Source of the DNA: Clostridia bacterium
GTDB lineage: Bacteria; Bacillota; Clostridia; Christensenellales; Borkfalkiaceae
Assembly (NCBI GenBank): GCA_017397305.1
Contig: JAFQJB010000007.1
Span: 124,001 to 188,000 of the forward strand
Length of the DNA: 64,000 nt
Reading direction: 5' to 3'
Shown: piece after piece, positions 50,566 to 59,742 of the stretch
How the letters are laid out: the number at the start of each line of letters is the position of its first letter
Position numbering within the stretch: position 1 is the stretch's first letter
Notes under the pieces: model-generated
The model's database searches: none
What the model was told of the DNA's origin: nothing
What the model saw: the letters and a program-made list of their open reading frames with translations, nothing else
Made by a program: the position numbers and the translations under genes

Positions 50566-51207
50566 ATGTTTTCTAACGTGCCCGATTTCGTTATACAAGC
50601 CATTGGCTTTGTCGGGATTTTTTTCAACTTAATCGCCGTTCAATTTAACTCGCACGGGAAAATTGTTTTTTTAAGAACGTTAGGCTCTGTTATGTTCGGC
50701 ATTCAATACCTTTTTTTAGGTGCAATACCGGGACTTGTGGTAGAAATTATCGGCTGGATAAGAAACGTCGTCTTTATTTATACGGTGAAAAAAGGCAAAA
50801 ACACTAAGTTTTGGATATACTTTTTCTCGGTTATAACCATTATTGCCGGCGTAACGACCATGATTCTTTCTTGGAAAACTTCTATCGAGAAAATTTCCAT
50901 GTGGTCAAGTAACATTGTCGTTTGCACAATTTTAGCGGTTGGAATAAGCGTTATTGCAATCGTTGCAAAAGTTTTATCAACCGTCGCTTACGGCATTAAA
51001 AATCCCGACACTATTAGAAAACTTAATATCCCCACAAGTTCAATGTGGCTATTTTATAACTTTATCGCCTTCTCAATTGCGGGTATCATTAACGAGGCAA
51101 TCACAATCATTTCCAACCTCATTGCGCAATGGCGTTACCGCAAGCCAAAACAAAAAAACATTGAACAAACTGAGCAAAAAAAAGAAAATGAAAACTCGGC
51201 TAGTTAG
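50566..51207 (+). CDS. YgjV-like inner membrane protein
   Basis: 213 residues with about six membrane helices (first at 9-27) and a hydrophilic Lys/Glu/Asn-rich tail. The repeated pattern IGFVGIFFNLIAVQFNSHGKIVFLRTLGSVMFGIQYLFLG is that of the YgjV family (uncharacterised). GAGGTG lies 4 bases before the ATG. Monocistronic, with its stop inside the terminator hairpin. Function unknown; divergent from the pot operon. Confidence 0.8.
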   Translation: MFSNVPDFVIQAIGFVGIFFNLIAVQFNSHGKIVFLRTLGSVMFGIQYLFLGAIPGLVVEIIGWIRNVVFIYTVKKGKNTKFWIYFFSVITIIAGVTTMILSWKTSIEKISMWSSNIVVCTILAVGISVIAIVAKVLSTVAYGIKNPDTIRKLNIPTSSMWLFYNFIAFSIAGIINEAITIISNLIAQWRYRKPKQKNIEQTEQKKENENSAS

Positions 51208-51219
51208 CCGAGTTTTTTG
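51193..51219 (+). terminator. Terminator of the YgjV-like gene
   Basis: AACTCGGCTA / TAGCCGAGTT then TTTTT; the stop codon lies in the loop. Confidence 0.88.
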
Positions 51220-51226
51220 TTTATTA

Positions 51227-53023
51227 TTAATCGTTCGCCTTTAATGAGGTTGACATATCTATGCTTAGAATTTTTTTGCGTAAAATTAGGTTAGTTATAA
51301 ACACAAAGGCAAGCACGACGCCGAAAGTTATAAGATAACTATACCAACAAACGTCCGAACCTGTACCGAACTCTAAGTATTTTAGCACCCTATCCACAAG
51401 CAAATAACCAAGCCCAATACCGATAACGTCACCCACAAATGACATCATTATTATTTCGCGGTAAATATACCCTAGCACTTCCCCGTCACGATAACCTAAC
51501 ACCGAAAGGGTTGCAATCTCTTTTTTGCGTTCGCCAACGTTGAGGTTAGTAAGGTTGTAAATAACGAAAATGCTAAGCAGTAGTCCAAATATAACGACCA
51601 CCAGTGAAATGGGTTTTACAGTCTGTTCAAGCCCCGCAAACGAACCGCCTTTAAGCACTTCGGCAATATCCAAAAGTCCAAAGCCCGCAAACACAAGCGC
51701 GGTTGAACCCGCTACCGATAAAACGGTCATTATTAGGTGCTTTTTATACCTAAATATGTTTCTTATGCTCGACTTATACTTAAACGATAGTCGTTTCCAA
51801 ATAAAGCCGATGCGTTCAAACAGAATCTTTTTACCCGCCTTTGGTGCTTTGCCAATCATTAGTTCTGCGGGTTTTTCTTTTAACCTATTTTTGCTGACGA
51901 TAAAGGTTACCGCAAGCACGACCGTTGTTATTAATCCAAAGGATATCAGTCCCGTGGAAAAATATAGCGCGCCGTTACTTGGGGCTAAAAAGAACACAAA
52001 TTCGAATATCGGGTAGATTACCGACGGCAATATAAACATGCCCAGTGGCAAACCGATAAGAAGGGCTAGCACACAACACGTTGCCGACAAGAATAGATAC
52101 TTAAATATCACCCTTGCATCGCTCACCCCTAGCGATTTTAAGCAAGCGACTTGCGGTCGTTCTTCCTCTATCATTCTGCTCATAGTGGTCATAACGACAA
52201 GTGCTGCAACTAGTATAAAAAATGCGGGGAACACTAAAATTATTACGTCCACTTTTTCGCAATAAATATCTAAAACGGCATAACTTTTGCCGTCGCGTAT
52301 GGTGAGAAAGACAAATTCTTCGCCGAAGTCCTTTTCTAGCCTATCGGTATAACTACACACCTCGTCGTAGTATTCGTCCGAAAAATATTCCCTTTGCCCT
52401 AGCCCCTCAATTTGAAGCACTAGGTCGGTTACGGGTAATGGCATGGGGTAAAATTCTTTGGAAAAGTAAACGATATTTTTTAATGGAACTGAAGTGTCTA
52501 TTACACTCGGTTCGCCCATTCTATCGTAGATAAGCGGGTTGGAAACGATACCGACCACCTCGTATTCTACGCCAAACACCGTCACCTTGTCGCCTATCTT
52601 ATAGTTAATGGTCTCATCGTTTTGGCGTTCGACCATTATTTCGTTAGCACTTTTCGGTGTTCTACCCTCAATGGTCAATTTGTTAAGCTCTGTTTCAAAA
52701 TTGTCGTACACGTGGATTCTCGTCATAACTTCGCCGTCAAGAACGTCCATTGCCGTGCGTGTTTCCACTTTCTCCACGTACTCAATTTGCTCTAATTTTA
52801 GAATTTGGTCGGGTGTAAAGCCAAAAGGCGATTCAGTTTTTATTATTACGTCCGCATAATGCAAGTCGTTCATTTGGTCGCTTAAAGAACTCTTTACCCT
52901 AGGGGTAATGGTCGCAAGTCCACCTATGAACGCAATGCCGAGTAGCATTATTATGGTAATTGCAAAAAACTTTGCAAAGTTACCTTTAACACTGCGGGTT
53001 ATGGTCTTAAAATACGTTCTCAT
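51227..53023 (-). CDS. ABC transporter permease with two FtsX-like domains
   Basis: 598 residues. N-terminal membrane helix, a large extracytoplasmic MacB-type domain (about 45-240), then two FtsX units of three to four helices each (about 250-390 and 420-590; VACLKSLGVSDARVIFKYLFL and IATLSVLGYRDGEVLGYIYRE are the paired coupling segments). Such permeases work in lipoprotein, peptide or antimicrobial export or resistance; the substrate is not deducible. Start ATG 53023 overlaps the ATPase stop as TAATG. Confidence 0.9.
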   Translation of the reverse strand: MRTYFKTITRSVKGNFAKFFAITIIMLLGIAFIGGLATITPRVKSSLSDQMNDLHYADVIIKTESPFGFTPDQILKLEQIEYVEKVETRTAMDVLDGEVMTRIHVYDNFETELNKLTIEGRTPKSANEIMVERQNDETINYKIGDKVTVFGVEYEVVGIVSNPLIYDRMGEPSVIDTSVPLKNIVYFSKEFYPMPLPVTDLVLQIEGLGQREYFSDEYYDEVCSYTDRLEKDFGEEFVFLTIRDGKSYAVLDIYCEKVDVIILVFPAFFILVAALVVMTTMSRMIEEERPQVACLKSLGVSDARVIFKYLFLSATCCVLALLIGLPLGMFILPSVIYPIFEFVFFLAPSNGALYFSTGLISFGLITTVVLAVTFIVSKNRLKEKPAELMIGKAPKAGKKILFERIGFIWKRLSFKYKSSIRNIFRYKKHLIMTVLSVAGSTALVFAGFGLLDIAEVLKGGSFAGLEQTVKPISLVVVIFGLLLSIFVIYNLTNLNVGERKKEIATLSVLGYRDGEVLGYIYREIIMMSFVGDVIGIGLGYLLVDRVLKYLEFGTGSDVCWYSYLITFGVVLAFVFITNLILRKKILSIDMSTSLKAND

Positions 53024-53727
53024 TACCACTCTATCTCCGCAATGTCCTTTGGATTTTCTATAATTTCTTGACTGACAACCGTCCCGTTCTTAATATGAAC
53101 GACCTTGTCCGCCATGTCTTTTAACGCACTGTTATGCGTAACGATGATTACCGTCTTTTTGTTCTTTCTACACATATCGTGCAAAAGTTTAAGTATGTTT
53201 TTACCCGTCAAATAATCAAGTGCGCCAGTCGGTTCGTCACAAAGCAAAATCTTGGGGTTTTTTGCTAAGGCACGGGCAATGGACACCCTTTGTTGCTCCC
53301 CACCCGATAACTGCGATGGGAAGTTTGCAATTCTCTCCTCAAGTCCCACGTCTTTTAATGCGTCTAGCGGTGGGGTTGCATTTTTGCAAAGTTCGGTAGC
53401 AAGTTCAACGTTCTCTATAGCGGTTAAGTTGGGCATTAAATTGTAAAACTGAAATACAAAACCAACCGAATTGCGTCTATATTCGGTAAGTTGCTTTTTG
53501 CCATATTTGCCTATATCGTTGCCGTCTATATAAAGTTCGCCCGAAGTCAGCGAGTCCATACCGCAGATAAGGTTTAAAATGGTTGTTTTACCCGCTCCGC
53601 TAGGTCCTAAAATAACCACGAATTCACCCTCGTCCACACTAAAACTCATATTGGAAAGTGCGTTTATTTCAGTGCTTCCCACGATATATTTTTTACATAC
53701 GTTTTTCGCCTCGATAACCTTGCTCAT
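53023..53727 (-). CDS. ABC transporter ATPase (MacB/LolD type)
   Basis: 234 residues. Walker [18 protein letters not shown] loop [18 protein letters not shown], signature [15 protein letters not shown], Walker [13 protein letters not shown] (the usual L in front replaced by C), switch His VTHNSAL. Works with the FtsX-type permease that follows. CGGAGC 5 bases before the ATG. Confidence 0.94.
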   Translation of the reverse strand: MSKVIEAKNVCKKYIVGSTEINALSNMSFSVDEGEFVVILGPSGAGKTTILNLICGMDSLTSGELYIDGNDIGKYGKKQLTEYRRNSVGFVFQFYNLMPNLTAIENVELATELCKNATPPLDALKDVGLEERIANFPSQLSGGEQQRVSIARALAKNPKILLCDEPTGALDYLTGKNILKLLHDMCRKNKKTVIIVTHNSALKDMADKVVHIKNGTVVSQEIIENPKDIAEIEW

Positions 53728-53760
53728 CTTTTGCTCCGTTGAGTTAAAATTTTTCTAAAA

Positions 53761-53789
53761 TTATTATATAATACATTTTTTTTTAAATC
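53761..53789 (-). promoter_or_regulatory. Promoter of the ABC/FtsX operon
   Basis: TTGATT (53784-53789), 17-base spacer, TATAAT (53761-53766) on the minus strand. Confidence 0.8.
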
Positions 53790-53801
53790 AATATCTCCAA
53801 A

Positions 53802-53830
53802 ACAAAAAAACGCTCTTACCGAGCGTTTTT
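53802..53830. terminator. Terminator of the feo operon
   Basis: AAAAAAACGCTC / GAGCGTTTTTTT; on the minus strand it follows the small gene after feoB by one base. Confidence 0.9.
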
Positions 53831-53997
53831 TTCACCAATCGTCTTTGGGCGTTAGTTTTATATCGTCGTAATATTCAAAATACTTTTCTTTACTTGACTT
53901 ATTTCTCTCTTCCATCCATTCTTCAGGAAAGCATGCGTCTTCTTCTTTATTATCTGCTTCACGCATTAAGTCGTAAAGTGTTTTTCCGTTCTTTTGC
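53830..53997 (-). CDS. Small acidic protein of unknown function at the end of the feo operon
   Basis: 55 residues, Glu/Asp/Lys-rich (MQKNGKTLYDLMREADNK at the start, ending in PKDDW), with no membrane helix or cysteine pair. It overlaps the last 32 bases of feoB in another frame, has AGGAG 4 bases before its ATG, and ends exactly at the operon terminator. I do not recognise it. The placement suggests an accessory of FeoB, by analogy with small Feo proteins, but there is no sequence support for FeoC. Confidence 0.6.
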
Positions 53998-55882
53998 ATT
54001 TTTCTCCTCTACTGCAATTTGCACAGTCTTTCTTGCACTTTTTAAGCCTTTTTATCGCAAGTACAAGTGTAACTACGATTATTATAACAATTATCACGGG
54101 CAAAATCAAGCGGTTACACGCATTTATCAAAATTCCTAAAAGGTTGATAGCAAGCGACACCGTGTATGCGGTAAAAAGGTGAAATATAAGCATATAAAAG
54201 GTCAGTTTTTTGCTTTTAAGTTCACTGCTTGCCATACTTATACTTGCAATGCACGGCGGGGACAACAAAATAAAGGCAGTAAAAGAAAGTGCTGAAAAGG
54301 GAGAACTAAACAAAGTGGCGGGTGTTTTTGACAATAACGTTAACGTTTCTATAACCGCCTCTTTTGCAAATATTCCCGATAACACGGCAACGGCGGTTTC
54401 CCAACTAGCAAACCCTAAAGGATAAAAAATGTATTTTAGTTTGTTGCCAAAAATATAAAGGAAACTTTTTTTGACGTCGCCATAGGTGTATCCTGAAAAG
54501 CCGAGATTTCTAAGTGCCCAAAGTATAACCGAAAATACAAACACGATTAATCCGGCTTTTGTCAAAAAGTCCTTGACCTTATCTTTTAACACAAACCACA
54601 CGTCTTTAACGTGCGGAATTTTTAGCGTGGGAATTTCCAAAATAAAAGGCGCCGACTTATCGCGAAATATTTTTAATCGTTTTAATATTCGACCAAAAGT
54701 GCAAACGCAAAGTATTCCTAAAAAATACATAGCCGTTGCCACGAACGCACTCCCGTTAAAAAGAAGTGAAGCAAACCAGCCGAACACCGCAGTTTTTGCA
54801 CCGCAAGGTATAAAGGGTGTTAAATATATCGTCATAACTCTTTCGCTTTCTCTCTCGATAGTTCTTGTCGCCATTATGCCTGACACCGTGCAACCGCACC
54901 CAAGCATCATAGGGATAAAAGATTTTCCGCTAAGCCCAATACTCCTAAAAATTCTATCCAGCAAAAAAGACGTTCTTGCACAATATCCACTTTGTTCTAA
55001 TATGGATAGCAGTGCAAAAAGAATTAAAATTTGCGGTAAAAAGGATAGTACGGTACCTATCCCACCTATCACCGCCTCACAAGAAAGCGAAGTTATCCAA
55101 TTAGGGACCTTTTTTGCCGTAAAATAAGCCATTACCCCCGATTGTGCGCTGTTAAAGGCGTTTTCAATCATTCCGCCAAACACACCGCCAAGCCGTATGG
55201 ACACAAAATACACCATTAGCATTACCACTATAAAAATAGGAAGTCCCGTTTTTTTGCCAAGCAACAGGTCGTCTATTTTTTGTGTAAAGGTCTTTCCTTT
55301 TTCATTCTTCTTGTAAAAAAACAAAGGCACGCTTTTATCTAAGAACGCGTACCTATCTCTTGTGCTTTTATTGTCTTTTAGGTCGAAATACGGCACTCTA
55401 TCGAGGGATAAAGCGATATCCATTAGTTTATCAACGTTGGTTTTCTTTAATGCGGAAATGGTGACGATTGGTGCGGATAATACGTTTTCCATTTTTTCAG
55501 CGTCAAGCACTGCCCCCTGTTTTTTAAGTTGGTCACAAAAATTTACCGCTATAACAACGGGGATTTTAAGTTCTAGAAGATAGGTAGTTAAAAGTAGATT
55601 GCGGGTTAAATTTGTTCCGTCAACCACGTTGACGATAACGTCTGGTCTTTGGCTTTTAAAAAAATCAATAACAGCGCGCTCGTCTTTCGAGCGTGCCGTT
55701 AACGAATATAGCCCCGGTAGGTCTATAATAGTCACCGATTTATCTAGAAGATACTGCCCTTCCTTTTTTTCAGTAGTCACCCCCGACCAGTTGCCCGTCT
55801 TTTGATAAGTGCCAGTCAGCACGTTAAACAAAGTAGTTTTCCCACTATTTGGGTTACCGATTAAAGCAATTTTTTTGTTCAA
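53966..55882 (-). CDS. feoB: Ferrous iron transporter FeoB
   Basis: 638 residues. N-terminal G domain (G1 GNPNSGKTTLFN, G3 DLPGLYSL, G4 NFCD), then the membrane domain with Gate repeats (CGCTVSGIMATRTI, FAKEAVIETLTLL). The tail ends in CKKCKKDCANCSRGEKCK, a Cys-rich C-terminus seen in many Firmicutes FeoB. Imports Fe2+, needed for the hydrogenase and other Fe-S enzymes here. Start is TTG, overlapping the feoA TGA (TTGA), with GGTGG 7 bases ahead. Confidence 0.95.
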   Translation of the reverse strand: MNKKIALIGNPNSGKTTLFNVLTGTYQKTGNWSGVTTEKKEGQYLLDKSVTIIDLPGLYSLTARSKDERAVIDFFKSQRPDVIVNVVDGTNLTRNLLLTTYLLELKIPVVIAVNFCDQLKKQGAVLDAEKMENVLSAPIVTISALKKTNVDKLMDIALSLDRVPYFDLKDNKSTRDRYAFLDKSVPLFFYKKNEKGKTFTQKIDDLLLGKKTGLPIFIVVMLMVYFVSIRLGGVFGGMIENAFNSAQSGVMAYFTAKKVPNWITSLSCEAVIGGIGTVLSFLPQILILFALLSILEQSGYCARTSFLLDRIFRSIGLSGKSFIPMMLGCGCTVSGIMATRTIERESERVMTIYLTPFIPCGAKTAVFGWFASLLFNGSAFVATAMYFLGILCVCTFGRILKRLKIFRDKSAPFILEIPTLKIPHVKDVWFVLKDKVKDFLTKAGLIVFVFSVILWALRNLGFSGYTYGDVKKSFLYIFGNKLKYIFYPLGFASWETAVAVLSGIFAKEAVIETLTLLSKTPATLFSSPFSALSFTAFILLSPPCIASISMASSELKSKKLTFYMLIFHLFTAYTVSLAINLLGILINACNRLILPVIIVIIIVVTLVLAIKRLKKCKKDCANCSRGEKCKRTEKHFTT

Positions 55883-56103
55883 GCCTTTTCCACCATTATT
55901 TTTTTTGCATCGCTTACTCTTATCGCTAAGTAAACGTCTCTAACTTTTATCTCTAAAGGGTCACCAAGGGGCGCAAAACGGACTATAAGCACCTCAACTC
56001 CTTCCACAAGACCAAGTTCAGCAAACCTTGTCTTTGCGTCATTATCGGTCAATATTTGGCTCACCCTTGCACTCTCGCCCACTTTAAGTTTAGTTAGTTC
56101 CAT
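55879..56103 (-). CDS. feoA: Ferrous iron transport protein FeoA
   Basis: 74 residues, SH3-like FeoA domain: LTKLKVGESARVSQI, RFAELGLVEGVEVLIVRFAPLGDPLEIKVRD. Regulates or assists FeoB at the membrane. No ribosome binding site precedes the ATG; a TAGAAT box lies 6 bases upstream, with TTGCAT 19 bases further up, so a leaderless start is possible but the spacing is poor. Confidence 0.93.
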   Translation of the reverse strand: MELTKLKVGESARVSQILTDNDAKTRFAELGLVEGVEVLIVRFAPLGDPLEIKVRDVYLAIRVSDAKKIMVEKA

Positions 56104-56140
56104 CGCTATATTCTATTCTAAAAACTCTTTAAGTATGCAA

Positions 56141-56170
56141 AAAGCATTTCCTAGTTATAGGAAATGCTTT
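56141..56170 (-). terminator. Terminator of the ribosomal operon after rplQ
   Basis: AAAGCATTTCCTA / TAGGAAATGCTTT, followed on the minus strand by TTTTTGC. Confidence 0.9.
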
Positions 56171-56176
56171 TATTAA

Positions 56177-56686
56177 TTAGTCTACCAATTCGATGATTGC
56201 AACTTCCGCTGCGTCACCTTTACGGGGTCCAAGCTTGTAAATTCTGGTGTATCCACCGCCTTGACCTTTTTCTTCCTTACGGTTTGCGTATTTGGGTGCG
56301 TATTCATCAAAAATCTTTTCGATGAGCGGATATTTGATTGCTTTGGTTCTCTTCTTGAAGTCAGGCTTAGATTCTTTGAAGCCTTTTACTTCTTGAAGGT
56401 CGTTAACCAAAGACATAATCTTTCTTCTTGCATTGAGCTTCTTAACGCCGTCTTTGATAAGAGTTTTGGTGGTTTCCTTACCCTTTGCGTCGTTAACGGT
56501 AACTTCCGTTTCTACGGTATCAGCGTAAGTATTAACAGCAAGCGTAAGAATTTTTGCTACGTATGCAGCAACTTCTTTTGCTCTAGCTTCGGTAGTTTCA
56601 ATTTTGCCGTGCCACAAAAGCGCGGATGCCTGATTTTTAATAAGCGCTAATCTTTGTGTAGCGTTTACGCCTAATTTTCTTTCCAT
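56177..56686 (-). CDS. rplQ: 50S ribosomal protein L17 with internal insertion
   Basis: 169 residues; ordinary bacterial L17 has about 115-130. The start (MERKLGVNATQRLALIKNQASALL) and the end (GGGYTRIYKLGPRKGDAAEVAIIELVD) are normal. The middle (about residues 55-125) is enlarged by a Lys-rich segment. Lies near the exit tunnel on the 50S subunit. AAGGAGG 8 bases before the ATG. Last gene of the operon. Confidence 0.96.
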   Translation of the reverse strand: MERKLGVNATQRLALIKNQASALLWHGKIETTEARAKEVAAYVAKILTLAVNTYADTVETEVTVNDAKGKETTKTLIKDGVKKLNARRKIMSLVNDLQEVKGFKESKPDFKKRTKAIKYPLIEKIFDEYAPKYANRKEEKGQGGGYTRIYKLGPRKGDAAEVAIIELVD

Positions 56687-56689
56687 TGT

Positions 56690-57643
56690 TTAGTCCTCCT
56701 TGTCCTTTAACTTTAAGCCGTAACTTTCGAGTTTGAAGATAACTTCATCGAGAGATTTTTTGCCCAAGTTGCGGACTTTAAGCATATCGTCTTCGGTTTT
56801 TTTGGTTAAATCTTCCACAGTGTGAATGTTTGCTCTCTTCAAGCAGTTGTAAGAACGTACTGATAAATCCATTTCTTCAATGGTCATTTCCAAAATCCTC
56901 GTTCTCTTATCTTCTTCGGGCGGAACTAAAATTCCAATGTTGCCGATTTCTGATAAAGATACGAACATTCTAATATGTTCTTCCATAATTTTTGCCGCCA
57001 AGCTTACGATATCTCTACCGGAGAATGCACCGTTTGTCCAAACTTCAAGGGTTAACTTGTCAAAGTCTACGCTACGACCAACACGAGTTGCGGTTACGTT
57101 GTAGCTAACTTTTTTAACGGGAGTATAGATGCTGTCGATTGCGATATTGTCGATAATATCGGTCTTATGTTCGTCAGCGCCTTGATATCCCCTTCCCTTA
57201 CCGATGGTAAGTTCCATGTCAATCTTGCCACCTTCGTCAACCGTACAAATGTATTGGTCGGGGTTTAAGATTTCCATGTCAGAGTCACAAGCGATGTCGC
57301 CTGCCTTTACGATTGCGGGACCAACTTTGGTAAGCTTAACCGTCTTTTGATAATCCTTATCTAAGCAGGTTGACTTGATTGCAACGCACTTTAAGTTAAG
57401 AATGATTTCGGTTACGTCTTCTTTAACGAGCGGTACTGCAGAAAATTCGTGTTTAATACCCAAATCTTCCGAGAATTTTATGTTTTGGATTGCAACACCG
57501 GGGAGCGCTGACAAGAGAATTCTTCTAAGCGCGTTACCAAGTGTTAAGCCGAAGCCCTTTTCTAAGGGTTCAACAACAACCTTTGCATAACTTCTGTCTT
57601 CGTTTTCTTCCACTGCTATTTTCGGCATTTCAATTTCCATCAT
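56690..57643 (-). CDS. rpoA: DNA-directed RNA polymerase subunit alpha
   Basis: 317 residues from the chosen start. N-terminal assembly domain (LEKGFGLTLGNALRRILLSALPG), linker, and C-terminal domain with DLSVRSYNCLKRANIHTVEDL and VRNLGKKSLDEV. ATG 57643 has AGGAGG 10 bases ahead (a second ATG follows at once). The open frame runs further upstream, but that part is a structured RNA, not protein. Confidence 0.97.
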   Translation of the reverse strand: MMEIEMPKIAVEENEDRSYAKVVVEPLEKGFGLTLGNALRRILLSALPGVAIQNIKFSEDLGIKHEFSAVPLVKEDVTEIILNLKCVAIKSTCLDKDYQKTVKLTKVGPAIVKAGDIACDSDMEILNPDQYICTVDEGGKIDMELTIGKGRGYQGADEHKTDIIDNIAIDSIYTPVKKVSYNVTATRVGRSVDFDKLTLEVWTNGAFSGRDIVSLAAKIMEEHIRMFVSLSEIGNIGILVPPEEDKRTRILEMTIEEMDLSVRSYNCLKRANIHTVEDLTKKTEDDMLKVRNLGKKSLDEVIFKLESYGLKLKDKED

Positions 57644-57663
57644 GATAGAAAAACCTCCTATAG

Positions 57664-57741
57664 TTTCGATATAGATTATTGCGGGAATTCTTGTCAAAGC
57701 GTGGAAAACTTCAACTTTCCCCCCGCAAAAACCCATCGAAA
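57664..57741 (-). promoter_or_regulatory. Nested stem-loop leader before rpoA
   Basis: Three nested stems: TTTCGAT/ATCGAAA (57664-57670 with 57735-57741), TTGCGGG/CCCGCAA (57679-57685 with 57722-57728) and GGAAA/TTTCC (57703-57707 with 57716-57720). It ends about 20 bases before the rpoA start. Genes in this operon are otherwise tightly packed. Possibly a ribosomal-protein binding site. Confidence 0.6.
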
Positions 57742-57787
57742 TTTATTTAATATTTTTTTAATTTTTTGAGCCTTTGTTAAAAGGTTA

Positions 57788-58411
57788 TTATTTAGAGTAC
57801 AACTCGATAATCATATGCTCTGCGATTTGGATATCGATATCGTCTCTTACAGGAAGAGCGATTACCTTACCAGTCAAGGTTTCGGGGTCGAATTCCAACC
57901 ACTTGGGCATAACACCAACTTTCATTTGCTTAATTTCAGCAAAATACTTGTTGTCTTTCTTGGTTTCTTTAACTGCGATAACGTCGCCAACTTTCACTTG
58001 GTAAGAAGCGATATTTACGTTTCTTCCGTTAACGGTGAAGTGTGCGTGGGTTACGAGTTGACGAGCTTGTGACCTTGAAGAACCGATACCCATTCTAAAG
58101 ATAACGTTATCAAGTCTTCTTTCCAAAAGTGAAAGCATGTTTTCACCAGTGATACCTTTCATACGGTCAGCTTTTTCATAGTACTTTCTAAATTGACCTT
58201 CAAGTACACCATAAATTCTCTTGCACTTTTGTTTTTCACGAAGTTGAAGTCCGTATTCGGAAACTTTCTTTCTGCTCATACCGTGTTGACCAGGAGCAAC
58301 GGGTCTTTTTTCAAATGCGCAAACACCTTTGAAGCATCTTTCGCCCTTTAAGAACAACTTAGCGCCTTCACGTCTGCACAAACGACATTTGGATTCTGTA
58401 TATTTAGCCAT
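57788..58411 (-). CDS. rpsD: 30S ribosomal protein S4
   Basis: 207 residues. Zinc-binding form with [18 protein letters not shown] and a fourth Cys in GVCAFEKR. S4 domain [32 protein letters not shown]. Primary binder of 16S rRNA and a translational repressor of its own operon in several bacteria. GGAGG 8 bases before the ATG. Confidence 0.98.
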   Translation of the reverse strand: MAKYTESKCRLCRREGAKLFLKGERCFKGVCAFEKRPVAPGQHGMSRKKVSEYGLQLREKQKCKRIYGVLEGQFRKYYEKADRMKGITGENMLSLLERRLDNVIFRMGIGSSRSQARQLVTHAHFTVNGRNVNIASYQVKVGDVIAVKETKKDNKYFAEIKQMKVGVMPKWLEFDPETLTGKVIALPVRDDIDIQIAEHMIIELYSK

Positions 58412-58425
58412 TTATCTATCCTCCA

Positions 58426-58818
58426 TTATACTCTACGTTTTTTGGGCGGTCTGCATCCGTTGTGGGGAATGGGAGAAACGTCTTGAATAAGGGTTACTTC
58501 CATATCACAATTGGTGAGTGCTCTAATTGCTGATTCTCTACCAGCGCCAGGTCCTTTAACGTATACTTCAACCGAACGCATGCCTTGATCTCTTGCAACT
58601 TTACCAGCTGCTTCTGCTGCCATTTGCGCTGCAAACGGAGTGCTCTTTCTTGAACCCTTGAATCCAAGGCTTCCTGCACTAGACCAAGATACAGTGTTTC
58701 CCTGCATATCGGTGATGGTTACCAAAGTGTTGTTGAATGATGCTTGAATGTGTGCTTGACCTTTGTCAACCTTTCTCACATCTTTACGTTTTTTAACAAT
58801 TTTCTTTGCTGCTGCCAT
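58426..58818 (-). CDS. rpsK: 30S ribosomal protein S11
   Basis: 130 residues, standard length. [43 protein letters not shown], and the C-terminal [18 protein letters not shown]. Part of the 30S platform. GGAGG 9 bases before the ATG. Confidence 0.98.
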   Translation of the reverse strand: MAAAKKIVKKRKDVRKVDKGQAHIQASFNNTLVTITDMQGNTVSWSSAGSLGFKGSRKSTPFAAQMAAEAAGKVARDQGMRSVEVYVKGPGAGRESAIRALTNCDMEVTLIQDVSPIPHNGCRPPKKRRV

Positions 58819-58833
58819 TATCCGTTACCTCCA

Positions 58834-59211
58834 TTATCTAGTTGCCGTTTTCTTTTTAGCAACGGTACGACGCGGACCCTTTCTGGTTCTCGCGTTTCTC
58901 TTGGAACTCTGTCCGCGAACGGGGAGGCCCTTTCTGTGACGAACACCGCGATAGCAACCAATTTCAATCAATCTCTTGATTGAAAGGCTTACTTCACTTC
59001 TAAGGTCACCTTCTACGCGAAGGTTGTGTTCGATATATTCTCTGAGTTTTGCAACGTCAGTTTCGCTTAAATCTTTTACTCTTGTGTCGGGGTTAATACC
59101 CGTTTCTTGAATGATTTTCTTTGCCGTGGTAAGTCCAATACCATAGATATAGGTCAAACCGATTTCAACTCTTTTGTTGTTAGGCAAATCAACACCGGCT
59201 ATACGTGCCAT
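58834..59211 (-). CDS. rpsM: 30S ribosomal protein S13
   Basis: 125 residues from [19 protein letters not shown]. Helix-two-turn-helix domain, then [14 protein letters not shown] and a basic tail [14 protein letters not shown]. Contacts tRNAs and S19 in the 30S head. The GGAGG is 12 bases before ATG 59211; an in-frame TTG 9 bases upstream is too close to it. Confidence 0.97.
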   Translation of the reverse strand: MARIAGVDLPNNKRVEIGLTYIYGIGLTTAKKIIQETGINPDTRVKDLSETDVAKLREYIEHNLRVEGDLRSEVSLSIKRLIEIGCYRGVRHRKGLPVRGQSSKRNARTRKGPRRTVAKKKTATR

Positions 59212-59359
59212 CTTTGTCAAATACCTCCGTATTTTTTTGAAATTTTATGTTTTTTATTATGTTTATATCAATGCGTAAAACTGCTTTCGCTATGGAATGA
59301 CTTGCTACTTGTAGTCTTTCGCCTAATTTTCGCCGTAAACCCTCTCGGGTTCGGTGGGG
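59212..59359 (-). promoter_or_regulatory. 148-base structured gap before rpsM
   Basis: No gene is seen. On the minus strand it holds a stem CCG/CGG enclosing AACCC-GAGA-GGGTT (59337-59358) with a GNRA loop, GACT/AGTC and GCGAAAGC hairpins, and a weak outer pairing. The place is that of the S4-controlled leader of the E. coli alpha operon. Confidence 0.45.
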
Positions 59360-59476
59360 TTAACCCTGTCTTTGTTTATGGTTCTTGTTCTTTGAACAAA
59401 TTACCATTACTCTACCATTTCTTTTGATGACTTTACATTTGTCGCACATAGGCTTAACTGAAGGTCTAACTTTCAT
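59360..59476 (-). CDS. rpmJ: 50S ribosomal protein L36
   Basis: 38 residues: [38 protein letters not shown]. The zinc ligands CxxC...C...H are kept, so this is the zinc-binding form. AAAGGAG 7 bases before the ATG. Confidence 0.96.
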   Translation of the reverse strand: MKVRPSVKPMCDKCKVIKRNGRVMVICSKNKNHKQRQG

Positions 59477-59508
59477 TTTAATATCTCCTTTGGAATTCGT
59501 TTATGTTT

Positions 59509-59730
59509 TTAGTTTTTGGTTCGCCAGATAATTCTGCCTTTGGTCAAATCGTATGGGCTCATTTCAAGCTTAACGCTGTCACCGGGAATAATCTTAATGT
59601 AGTGCATGCGAAGTTTTCCCGAAATATAAGCCGTTATCACATGACCGTTTGATAATCTTACCGTAAATGTTGCATTTGGTAGCGCTTCAACGATCACGCC
59701 TTCGGTTTCTATAACGTCGTCCTTTGACAC
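59509..59730 (-). CDS. infA: Translation initiation factor IF-1
   Basis: 73 residues, a single OB fold: [56 protein letters not shown]. Occupies the A site during initiation. Start is GTG with AGGAGG 8 bases ahead. Confidence 0.97.
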   Translation of the reverse strand: MSKDDVIETEGVIVEALPNATFTVRLSNGHVITAYISGKLRMHYIKIIPGDSVKLEMSPYDLTKGRIIWRTKN

Positions 59731-59742
59731 AAACTTATCCTC

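Noticed and set aside
57644-57736. An upstream extension of the rpoA reading frame.
   Set aside because: No ribosome binding site, no similarity to RpoA; the segment is a nested RNA hairpin and AGGAGG precedes the later ATG.
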